The position numbers and the translations under genes are program-made. 64,000 nucleotides of DNA from GCA-003244245 sp035606945 (lineage in GTDB: Bacteria; Actinomycetota; Actinomycetes; Mycobacteriales; Pseudonocardiaceae): the NCBI GenBank assembly GCA_035606945.1, contig DATNDR010000079.1, forward strand, positions 124,001 to 188,000. Reading direction: 5' to 3'. The notes below the pieces were generated by a model. The model was given only the letters and a program-made list of their open reading frames with translations, searched no databases and was not told the DNA's origin. Position 1 is the first letter of the stretch, and each line of letters opens with the position of its first letter. Shown one piece after another: positions 1-7,267 of this stretch.

Positions 1-1528
1 AGTTGGCGCCCCACCGGCCGAACCACGACCCGTCGGTTTCCTGCGCGTCGAGCAGCCACTTCACGCCGCGGCGGCAGGCCACCCCGTCGGCCAGGCCCTC
101 GGCGGCCAGCGCCTCCACGACGTGCGCGGTCACGTCAGCTGACGGCGGGTCGATGACCTCACCGAAATCGCAGAATGGCAACTTGTTGCACAGCTCGCGG
201 GTGTTGTCGGCGTCGAAGGCGCCCCAGCCGCCGTCCTTGGACTGCATGCCGAGCAACCACTCCACCCCGCGGTCGAGCGCGCTGCGGTCGGTCAGGCCGA
301 CCCGGCGCAGGGCGAGGATCACTTCGGCGGTGTCGTCGGTGTCGGGGTAGGTGTTGTTGTGGAACTCGAACGCCCAGCCGCCCGGCTTGAGATCAGGCCG
401 CCGGATCGCCCAGTCACCGCGCACCCGGACCTCTTCACCCAGCAACCAGTCGCTGGCCCGGGCCACCGCGGGGTCGTCAGCCGGTACGCCTGCATCGAGC
501 AGGGCGGTGACCGCCAGGCAGGTGTCCCACACCGGGGACTGGCAGGCCTCCAGCCGGCGCACCCAGCCATCCGGGGTCTGCTCACGGATGACGAAGGTCT
601 CCAGACCGGTGATGCCGACCCGCACCGCCGGGTGATCCAGCGAATAGCCCAGCAGGTGCAGGGCGAGTATCGAGTACACCCACGGCGGCTGGATGCCGCC
701 CCAGCAGCCATCGGCCTCCTGCCGGGCCAGGATCCACTCCGCGGAGCGGCGCATCGCCGCCCGCCGCAGCAGCCGCATCGGCCGCATCGGCCGCAGTTGC
801 TGCCACCGGGCGTAGGCGTGCAGCACCCGGTCGGTGCGCTGGAAGAAACCGCCCCAGGTCCACAGCGGGCGCGGGGCCGCTTCACGTCGCAGCGAGGCAG
901 GACCGGTACGTAGCTCGTCGACCCCGAAAGGCAGCGGGCGCACCGGGCGCAGCGTGCAGACGATGGTCAGCGGCACGATCGTCTGCCGGGCCCAGCACCC
1001 CCAGTCGTAGACGTTCAACGGGAACCAGCGCGGCAGGAAAATCAGTTCCGGAGGTAGGTTGGGCAGGTCGTCCCAGGACCACAACCCGAACATGGCCAGC
1101 CACATCCGGGTGAACACCCGGCTGCGTTCCAGGCCGCCGTGGGACCTGACGAATTGCCTCGCCTGCACCATGTGCGGCGCGTCGGGGGAGTCCCCCGCCA
1201 GGCGCAGCGCCACCCAGGCCTCGATCGTGGTGGACAGCTCGCCGGGGCCGCCGTAGTAGGTCGCCCAGCTGCCGTCGTCGCGCTGCTGGGAGCGGATCCA
1301 CCGGGCGGCCTCCTCGGTCAGCTCCGCGTCGCGGATGCCGAGGAACTCGCGTAGCAGCAGGTCTTCGGCGTCCATGGTGACGTTGGTGGCCAGCTCGCCT
1401 TTCCACCAGCCCTGCGCGTCCTGACGTTCGCGCAGGTGCGCCACCGCGGCGGCCAGCGTCTGCGCCACCGAGCGTGGCTGTTTGCGCGCCGTGTCGCCGT
1501 CTGCACTGGCTGGGTGGGTGCGGGTCAT
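1..1528 (-). CDS. shc: Squalene-hopene cyclase, 3' end beyond window edge
   Basis: Cyclises squalene to hopene or hopanol at the cytoplasmic membrane, the committing step of hopanoid synthesis. Reading the minus strand from ATG 1528 gives an open frame to the window edge (about 509 residues of a family usually 630-680 long). The N-terminal part contains QW-type repeats (for example RQDAQGWW and RSQQRDDGSWATYYGGPGE), and the catalytic acid motif DTDDT lies at 332-343 (about residues 396-399), matching the DXDD motif of the family. The start overlaps the stop of the polyprenyl synthase by one base (TGATG), so it is the last visible gene of a coupled operon. The product is firmly identified; only the C-terminus is missing. 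Confidence 0.95.
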   Translation of the reverse strand, partial: MTRTHPASADGDTARKQPRSVAQTLAAAVAHLRERQDAQGWWKGELATNVTMDAEDLLLREFLGIRDAELTEEAARWIRSQQRDDGSWATYYGGPGELSTTIEAWVALRLAGDSPDAPHMVQARQFVRSHGGLERSRVFTRMWLAMFGLWSWDDLPNLPPELIFLPRWFPLNVYDWGCWARQTIVPLTIVCTLRPVRPLPFGVDELRTGPASLRREAAPRPLWTWGGFFQRTDRVLHAYARWQQLRPMRPMRLLRRAAMRRSAEWILARQEADGCWGGIQPPWVYSILALHLLGYSLDHPAVRVGITGLETFVIREQTPDGWVRRLEACQSPVWDTCLAVTALLDAGVPADDPAVARASDWLLGEEVRVRGDWAIRRPDLKPGGWAFEFHNNTYPDTDDTAEVILALRRVGLTDRSALDRGVEWLLGMQSKDGGWGAFDADNTRELCNKLPFCDFGEVIDPPSADVTAHVVEALAAEGLADGVACRRGVKWLLDAQETDGSWFGRWGAN

Positions 1529-2562
1529 CAGGCCTCCCTGTCGACGATGAAGTGGGCGATCGCGATCAGCTCCGCCCGCGGGCCGGCCGGCATCGGGACG
1601 CTGCTCAATGCCTGCGTGGCCACCTCGATGCGGCGGCGGGCCTCATCCGCAGCCCATTGCCGACCGCCCGCGGCCTCGATGAGGTCAGCGGCTCGGGCTT
1701 CGCCGTCGGAAGCCGACCCGCCGAGCCAGCCGGCGAGCTCACGACCGGCCGGGCCGCCTTGGCTCAGCGCGTAGGTGACTGGCAGGCTCTTCTTGCGCGA
1801 GCGTAGATCGGAGAACACCGGCTTGCCGGTGGTCTCCGGGTCACCCCAGATTCCCAACAGGTCATCGACGAGCTGGAAGGCGGTCCCCAGCTCGGCACCG
1901 AAGGTGGACAGCGCATTGACGACTTCGGCCGGCGCGCCGGCCAGCACCGCGCCGATCGCCGAGCTGGCTGACAGCAGAGCACCGGTCTTGCCCGACACCA
2001 TCTCCAAGCACTCGTTGAGGGTGACGTCATTTCGCCGCTCAAAGGCCACGTCCTGGACCTGGCCGCGGATCAGATGCCGGGTGGCTTCGGCGAGCAGCCG
2101 GGCGGCAGCGGCCCGGTGTGGCGAGGGGCTGTCCACCAGCACCTCCTGGGCCAGCGCCAGCAGCGCGTCCCCGGTCAAGATCGCGCTGGTGGTGCCCCAC
2201 ACCGCCCACACGGTGGGCCGGTGGCGGCGTTCGGTGTCACCGTCCATCACGTCGTCGTGCACCAGGGAGAAGTTGTGCACCAGCTCGACGGCGACCGCCC
2301 CCGGGATGCCCACCCGCGCCGGCGCGCCGGCGGCCTGCGCGGACAGCGTGGCCAGGGCTGGCCGGACGGCTTTGCCCCCATCACCGTGGGTCGGAACGCC
2401 GGCCGCATCAGTCCAGCCCAGGTGATAGGCGGCGATCGCGGCGCTGGTGTCGTCCAGCCGCGCCAGAACTGCCCGGGTTGCGGGCGTCACCACATCCCGA
2501 GCTCGGCGCAACGCACTGGGCGCCGCCGTCTGGGTCCTGGTCCGTGCCGCCGACACAGTCAT
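1528..2562 (-). CDS. Polyprenyl (farnesyl/geranylgeranyl-type) diphosphate synthase
   Basis: Trans-isoprenyl diphosphate synthase, expected to supply farnesyl diphosphate for squalene formation by the upstream hpn genes. The first aspartate-rich motif DDVMD is at about residues 103-107 and the second, in QLVDDLLGIWGD, near residue 230; the length (344 aa) is normal. An in-frame ATG exists at 2604, but it lies inside a repeat unit. ATG 2562 is preferred: it has GGGAGG 7 nt upstream and forms an ATGA overlap with the hpnE stop. In Streptomyces-type hop clusters the same gene sits between hpnE and shc. Chain-length specificity cannot be read from the sequence with certainty. Confidence 0.9.
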   Translation of the reverse strand: MTVSAARTRTQTAAPSALRRARDVVTPATRAVLARLDDTSAAIAAYHLGWTDAAGVPTHGDGGKAVRPALATLSAQAAGAPARVGIPGAVAVELVHNFSLVHDDVMDGDTERRHRPTVWAVWGTTSAILTGDALLALAQEVLVDSPSPHRAAAARLLAEATRHLIRGQVQDVAFERRNDVTLNECLEMVSGKTGALLSASSAIGAVLAGAPAEVVNALSTFGAELGTAFQLVDDLLGIWGDPETTGKPVFSDLRSRKKSLPVTYALSQGGPAGRELAGWLGGSASDGEARAADLIEAAGGRQWAADEARRRIEVATQALSSVPMPAGPRAELIAIAHFIVDREA

Positions 2563-3989
2563 GACGCCCTCCCGGTATCCCCCACCACCCCGATATGTCT
2601 CCATGTCGTGGCTGTCGACGGTCTCCTGACCCCGTTATGTCTCCATGTCGGGGAAGAGGATGGGTCGAGCAGGGCGGTGGCGGCGGCTTCGCCGCTGCGC
2701 ACGGCGCCCTCCATGGTGGCCGGCCAGCCGGTGGCGGTCCAGGCGCCGGCCAGGAACAGTCCGGGCAGTGCGGTCGTCGCAGCCGGGCGCAGTGCGGCGG
2801 TACCGGGAGCGGGGCGGAACGTGGCGTGCCGTTCCCGGGTGACGAAGAAGTCCCGCACCTGCGCAGCACGAATCTCTGGTAGCAGCGCCGCCAGCTCCGG
2901 CAGGAACTTCTCGCGTAGCGCCCCGGTCGGCATGTCGATGTAGTCGTCGGCAGCCGACAGCGACACCGCGAGGTACTGACCGCCGGCCAGGCTCCCGCTC
3001 CCCAGGCCACTGTGCGACGTGCGGTCGAAGACCCATTGCACAGGGGTGTCCACGCCGGCGACGAACGGCTCGCCGAGCACCGGGCGGTCCAGCACCACGT
3101 GCACGTTGACGATGGGTGAGCTGCCCAGGCGCTGCGCCCAGCCAGCCGGTAGGTCCACGCCACCCGGCGGCAGCAGCTGTTCCGCCGCGGGCGGCGGAAC
3201 AGCCACAATCACTTGATCCGCAGTGACCCGCGCATCGTCGGTGATCACCTCCCAGCCTTCGCCGGGCTCGATGCCTCGCACCGCGGCACCGGTGCGCACC
3301 TGCGCCCCCGCGGCGGTGAGGCACTCCAGCGCCGGGTCGCCGTGCAATTCCCGCAACGGCACCCGGGACCAGCCGATGTCGGCGGCCGTGGAGTCGGTGA
3401 GCAGACCTTCCTGGAACACGGTGGCGGCCAAGCTGAGCGAGGCGCCGTCCGCGCGGGAGTTCAAGGTGGCCACGCCGACGAGTTCCCACAACGCGGCGAT
3501 GGCCTGGTCGCTTTGACCGTGCCGGCGCAGCCAGGTGCCGAAGTCCTGTTCGTCGGTGGCCGGCGAGGCCGGGTCGACGCGCCGCAACGCGACGGCGGCC
3601 AGCGCGAAACGGGCCCGCTCCAGCATGCTCAGCGGCCGGTACTGCAGCAGCGAGCCGGCCAGGTGCAACGGCGCGGGCAGGGCAGTGCGGCGCAGCCACA
3701 CCGGCTGGTCGGCACCTGGGGTCAGGATCGGGATGGCCAGCCGGGGCTGCAACGCGACCCGGTCGGCGACCCCGAGCCGGTCCAGCAACGCCAGATAAGA
3801 CGTGCAGCAGCGCAGGAACACGTGCTGACCGTTGTCGACCCGCAGCTCGCCGCGGTTGAACGAGTGGGTCAGGCCGCCCAGCTGCGGCCGGGACTCGAAC
3901 AGGGTGACCTGGCACCCCGCGTCGGCGCAGCGCAGCGCCGCGGTGATGCCCGCCAGGCCACCACCGATCACCGCCACCCGCCCGGTCAT
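2559..3989 (-). CDS. hpnE: Hydroxysqualene dehydroxylase, repeat-derived C-terminal tail
   Basis: FAD-dependent amine-oxidase-fold enzyme that converts hydroxysqualene to squalene in the HpnCDE route. The Rossmann motif VIGGGLAGITAA is at the N-terminus and the C-terminal FAD-contact motif FLAGAWTATGWP about 50 residues before the end. ATG 3989 overlaps the hpnD stop as ATGA, and its own TGA overlaps ATG 2562 of the next gene as ATGA. The normal family end should lie shortly after GEAAATALL; here the frame continues through a 66-bp repeat (about residues 446-467 of 476), adding TWRHNGV and TWRHIGV segments. The tail is probably unstructured. Function call is secure; the effect of the tail is unknown. 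Confidence 0.93.
   Translation of the reverse strand: MTGRVAVIGGGLAGITAALRCADAGCQVTLFESRPQLGGLTHSFNRGELRVDNGQHVFLRCCTSYLALLDRLGVADRVALQPRLAIPILTPGADQPVWLRRTALPAPLHLAGSLLQYRPLSMLERARFALAAVALRRVDPASPATDEQDFGTWLRRHGQSDQAIAALWELVGVATLNSRADGASLSLAATVFQEGLLTDSTAADIGWSRVPLRELHGDPALECLTAAGAQVRTGAAVRGIEPGEGWEVITDDARVTADQVIVAVPPPAAEQLLPPGGVDLPAGWAQRLGSSPIVNVHVVLDRPVLGEPFVAGVDTPVQWVFDRTSHSGLGSGSLAGGQYLAVSLSAADDYIDMPTGALREKFLPELAALLPEIRAAQVRDFFVTRERHATFRPAPGTAALRPAATTALPGLFLAGAWTATGWPATMEGAVRSGEAAATALLDPSSSPTWRHNGVRRPSTATTWRHIGVVGDTGRAS
2588..2653. repeat. 66-bp composite repeat, locus 1 (direct units, inside hpnE 3' end)
   Basis: Two 24-bp units (2588-2611 and 2630-2653) separated by an 18-nt spacer. 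Each unit reads CCCCGATATG, then TCTC, then CATGTCGGGG, with small changes (TGG end in the first, GTTATG in the second). Both units point the same way here, unlike most other copies. The whole element is inside the hpnE reading frame and upstream of the polyprenyl synthase start. Confidence 0.9.
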
Positions 3990-4912
3990 GCCGGTACCCC
4001 CGATGGCGACGACCCCACCGGTGACGATCCCACTAGGGCCCACACGGCGACCTCCGCTTTCTGCCAACCGGACAAGGACAGCCGCCGGTCGAAGACCAGG
4101 CTGGGTTGCGCGACGATGCGGTCGAGCAGCCGCAGGTAGATGCCCGACATCGCGGTGCAGCACGCCGCACTGCGCCGATCGAGCAGCGGGATCAGGCGCA
4201 GCCCGTGCGCATACCACTGGTATGCCCGCCCGGCGCTGTGCCGGATCAGCTTGCTGAGCCCCTCGTTGGTGTCTACCAGGCAACCCTGCTCATCTAAGAT
4301 CAGCTGCACACCGAACCGATCCAGGTCGTGCTGGGGCAGGTAGATACGGCCGTTGCCGAGGTCCTCCCGGATGTCCCGCAGGATGTTGATCTGCTGCAAG
4401 GCGATGCCGAGCGCATCGGCGTACTCGGCGGCCCGCGGGTCGGGTCGGCTGCCGAACACCGACAGGCACAGCCGCCCGATCGCCCCGGCCACGCACCGGC
4501 AGTACCCGACCAGTTCGTCGAAGTCGGTGTAGCGCCGCCCCCGCACGTCCATCTCGACGCCGTCGACCAGCTCCTCGAAGGCGCCCAGCGGCAGTGCTGA
4601 ACGCCGGGCCAGGTCCGCGACGGCGGTGAGCACCGGATCGGCCCCCTCATGGCCACCGGTATGTCCCGCGCAATGACGAAGCCCTGCTATCTCGGCACGT
4701 ACCTCCGCCAGCGCGGCGAGTTTGCTCGCCGTGGGCAGCGCACCATCCCCGATGTCGTCGATGCGGCGAGCCAGCGCGTACACCGCGCACAGCGCCGCGC
4801 GCTTGCGTGGGCGCAGCAGGCGGATGCCGTAGTAGAAATTCCGCGCCTCCGTCCGCGTGATCGACTCACACCGATCGAAGGCCTCATCGACGCTGAGAGT
4901 AGCGCTGGTCAT
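3986..4912 (-). CDS. hpnD: Presqualene diphosphate synthase
   Basis: Squalene/phytoene-synthase family enzyme that condenses two farnesyl diphosphates to presqualene diphosphate, the first step of the HpnD-HpnC-HpnE route to squalene. The two metal-binding motifs are visible: DDIGD at residues 52-56 and NILRDIREDLGNGRIYLP near residue 175. Length 308 aa is typical. ATG 4912 overlaps the hpnC stop (ATGA) and the gene's own stop overlaps hpnE, so the operon is translationally coupled at every junction. Assignment as HpnD rather than HpnC rests on the canonical second motif and gene order. Confidence 0.92.
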   Translation of the reverse strand: MTSATLSVDEAFDRCESITRTEARNFYYGIRLLRPRKRAALCAVYALARRIDDIGDGALPTASKLAALAEVRAEIAGLRHCAGHTGGHEGADPVLTAVADLARRSALPLGAFEELVDGVEMDVRGRRYTDFDELVGYCRCVAGAIGRLCLSVFGSRPDPRAAEYADALGIALQQINILRDIREDLGNGRIYLPQHDLDRFGVQLILDEQGCLVDTNEGLSKLIRHSAGRAYQWYAHGLRLIPLLDRRSAACCTAMSGIYLRLLDRIVAQPSLVFDRRLSLSGWQKAEVAVWALVGSSPVGSSPSGVPA

Positions 4913-5916
4913 ATCACCTCACCCCCACGTCTGCCCGATCTGGGACGGCGTTGCTTGGAGACCCCGGCGCGCCGGGTTGGCCGGTCTTGAAGGGCTACCC
5001 ACAGGTGACGGAGGGTGTCGCGGCGGCGGGGGCGTGGCGGACCGCCCAGGACGTCACCGCCGGAGCGATTCAGGGCATCGAGGGCGGCGCGGCCGCCGGC
5101 CACGTACCCGGCGACGGCCAATCGGGCCCATCCGTGCAGCAACCTGATCAGCGGCGCGCCGGAATCCAGCAACTCCGCAGCCCGGGTGATCTCAAACGCC
5201 ATCAGCGCCCGCAGCGCGGGGGAGGCAGCCGCCTCTTGCCCCGGCGAGGCGTCGAGCTCGGCCTCAGCGACACCGAAGGCGGCGAGATCTTCCTGCGGCA
5301 GGTACACCCGGCCGGCCCGACGGTCCTCGGCGACGTCTTGCCAGTGCTCGATGAGCTGCAAGGCGGTACAGACCTGGTCAGAAAGCTCAGTCAGGTCGGC
5401 CCGATCGGCTACTCCGAAAATCCCGAGCACGATGCGGCCGACGGGATCGGCCGACAACGTGCAGTACTCCCGCAGCTGGCCGTAGGTGGCATACCGGTGC
5501 ACTCGCTGGTCGACCAGGTTGGCCTGTACCAGGCGGTCGAACGGCTCCCGGTCGAGCCCGCGGCTCACCACCGTGGGCACCAGTTGCTGCAGCACCGGGT
5601 GGTTCGGGCGGCCGGTGTCCCACACCGACGCCAGATCCGCGCGGAACGTTTCCAGCAAAGCAGTGCGGTCACCGGGAGCTTCGTCACCGAGGTCGTCGAC
5701 AGTCCGAGCGAAGCCGTACACCGCGATCAGGTCGGCGCGCAGCGTTCGGGGCAGCAGCCGCAGCGCGACGGGGAAGTTCTCCGCGCGCTGCTTGCGGCTC
5801 AGCGTCCGTTCAGGCGGATACTGAGACGCTGGCGGATTCTGGGACGCCGTGGCTGCGCCCGCTGCACCATCAGGGATCGCTGCCATAACGCCATCTTCTG
5901 GCCGCCTGGCCGACAT
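4909..5916 (-). CDS. hpnC: Hydroxysqualene synthase
   Basis: Second squalene-synthase-family protein of the operon, expected to turn presqualene diphosphate into hydroxysqualene. It shows DDLGD at residues 74-78 and a second motif QDVAEDRRAGRVYLP. An N-terminal extension of about 40 residues rich in Ala, Pro and Gln and a basic C-terminal tail (RPTRRAGVSKQRRPRSGRRG) flank the catalytic core. It is the promoter-proximal gene of the hopanoid operon, divergent from the PucR-type regulator across about 120 bp. Confidence 0.9.
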   Translation of the reverse strand: MSARRPEDGVMAAIPDGAAGAATASQNPPASQYPPERTLSRKQRAENFPVALRLLPRTLRADLIAVYGFARTVDDLGDEAPGDRTALLETFRADLASVWDTGRPNHPVLQQLVPTVVSRGLDREPFDRLVQANLVDQRVHRYATYGQLREYCTLSADPVGRIVLGIFGVADRADLTELSDQVCTALQLIEHWQDVAEDRRAGRVYLPQEDLAAFGVAEAELDASPGQEAAASPALRALMAFEITRAAELLDSGAPLIRLLHGWARLAVAGYVAGGRAALDALNRSGGDVLGGPPRPRRRDTLRHLWVALQDRPTRRAGVSKQRRPRSGRRGGEVI

Positions 5917-6036
5917 TTCTGCGTCAGACTGGACAGTTCCGCAGCCCTAGAATTGTCACATTTGAGTAAGCGTCAGCTGCGCATGATTGGGGTATCCGGG
6001 CCCTGGCAGCAGGATGACAGAGGGGGAAACCGGACA
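5917..6036. promoter_or_regulatory. Divergent promoter region, hpnC and PucR-type regulator
   Basis: A 120-bp gap between the divergent starts of the hopanoid operon and the regulator-led lipid operon. It is less GC-rich than its surroundings around 5950-5990 (for example GAATTGTCACATTTGAGTAA), as expected for promoters. I cannot place the -10 and -35 boxes reliably. The AGGGGGAAAC stretch upstream of ATG 6037 is a good ribosome binding site. Confidence 0.5.
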
Positions 6037-7260
6037 ATGAACCCAGCGGAGGGAGGTCGCCCTATCCAGCTCGACGACCTGGTGCCCGCGATTGTAGCGA
6101 GGCTGCCGATCATTCTGGCGGAGGTCCGTGAGCTGCTCGCCGAGCAGTGCCCGGACTACGCGGGTTTCCTCACCGAGGACTTCACCGAGGTACTCGCCGC
6201 CTCCGAAGGCTTCATCGCCCGGCTGGTCGGTCTGGCGCAGCGGGACCCGTCGACGATCGCGCCGCAGCTGGCATCCGGGGTGGAGCAGGCGCTCTTCGAG
6301 GAGATCGGCCGGATTCACTACGACGAGCAGCAGGATGTGGCACACCTGCTGGCCGCATACCGGACCGGCGCCGCGGTGGCGTGGCGCCATGTATCCGACA
6401 CGGCGCTGCAGCTCGGTGTTCCGGTGGAGACCATCGCCGGGTTGGCCGCGGTCATCTTCGCCGCCGTGGAGCAGCTGTCATCGTCATCGCTGCGGGGCTA
6501 CGAACGGGCCCAGACGACTGCCGAACACGCGCAGGAACGGCTCCGTCACGAGTTGGCCGAGCTACTGTTGTCGGACCGTTGCGACACGGCCGCGCTGCGG
6601 ATCGCCGCAACGCGCGCCGATTGGACGCTGCCCCGCCACGCTGCGGTAATCTTGATCAATCCAGACAACGAGGTTGGGCGGGTGCTGCTCGACCGCTTGG
6701 ATCCTTCCTGCCTGCGGCTGCGCCGACCGCAGATGCTAGTGACCATCGTCCCGGACCCGGAGGGTCCGGGACAGCGCAAGCGGCTGGCCACCGCGCTGCG
6801 GGGAGCCGGAGCTGTGGTTGGTGTCACAGTGCCGCTGGACCGGCTGCCGGCCAGCATGGGCCTGGCCGAGCATGCCCTGCGCCTGAAGCACGTCTTGCCC
6901 GATGATCCGCTGTTCGTCGACGAGCACCTCGACGCGATGCTGGTGCACCGCGATGACCGGCTGCTGGCCGCGTTGCGCCGGCAGTACCTGGCTCCACTGG
7001 CGCAGCTGAGCGAGGGCACCCGCGACCGGCTGTCCGAGACGCTGAAGTCCTGGCTGATGAACATGGGCAACCGCAAGGCGGTGGCCGACGAACTGCACGT
7101 GCACCCGCAGACGGTGCGCTACCGGCTGGATCGGCTGCGCGAGCTGTTCGGACCCGCGCTGGACGATCCGGCGACCCGCGCCGCGCTGCTGCTGGCGCTG
7201 GCCTGGGGCCCCGCCGTCACCGAAACCGACCCGCTGGCCCAGCACGGGCAATCGCAATGA
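6037..7260 (+). CDS. PucR-type helix-turn-helix transcriptional regulator
   Basis: A 407-residue regulator with the PucR C-terminal HTH near residues 340-395 (NMGNRKAVADELHVHPQTVR, then a YRLDRLRELFG segment). The N-terminal half is helical and contains a conserved-looking AYRTGAAVAWRH segment seen in this actinobacterial regulator class; the ligand is unknown. The frame is open far upstream to 4951, but that part runs antisense through hpnC, so ATG 6037 with its AGGGGG ribosome site is the likely start. It lies 7 nt before the glycosyltransferase/acyltransferase fusion gene and divergent to the hopanoid operon, so it could control either or both; that is inference. Confidence 0.85.
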   Translation: MNPAEGGRPIQLDDLVPAIVARLPIILAEVRELLAEQCPDYAGFLTEDFTEVLAASEGFIARLVGLAQRDPSTIAPQLASGVEQALFEEIGRIHYDEQQDVAHLLAAYRTGAAVAWRHVSDTALQLGVPVETIAGLAAVIFAAVEQLSSSSLRGYERAQTTAEHAQERLRHELAELLLSDRCDTAALRIAATRADWTLPRHAAVILINPDNEVGRVLLDRLDPSCLRLRRPQMLVTIVPDPEGPGQRKRLATALRGAGAVVGVTVPLDRLPASMGLAEHALRLKHVLPDDPLFVDEHLDAMLVHRDDRLLAALRRQYLAPLAQLSEGTRDRLSETLKSWLMNMGNRKAVADELHVHPQTVRYRLDRLRELFGPALDDPATRAALLLALAWGPAVTETDPLAQHGQSQ

Positions 7261-7267
7261 GGGCGCA

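Noticed and set aside
2563..2604. Start of the polyprenyl synthase at ATG 2604
   Set aside because: That ATG lies in the repeat unit and would lose the ATGA overlap and the GGGAGG site used by ATG 2562.
4951..6036. N-terminal extension of the PucR-type regulator into hpnC
   Set aside because: The extension is antisense to hpnC and lacks protein-like features; a good ribosome site precedes ATG 6037.
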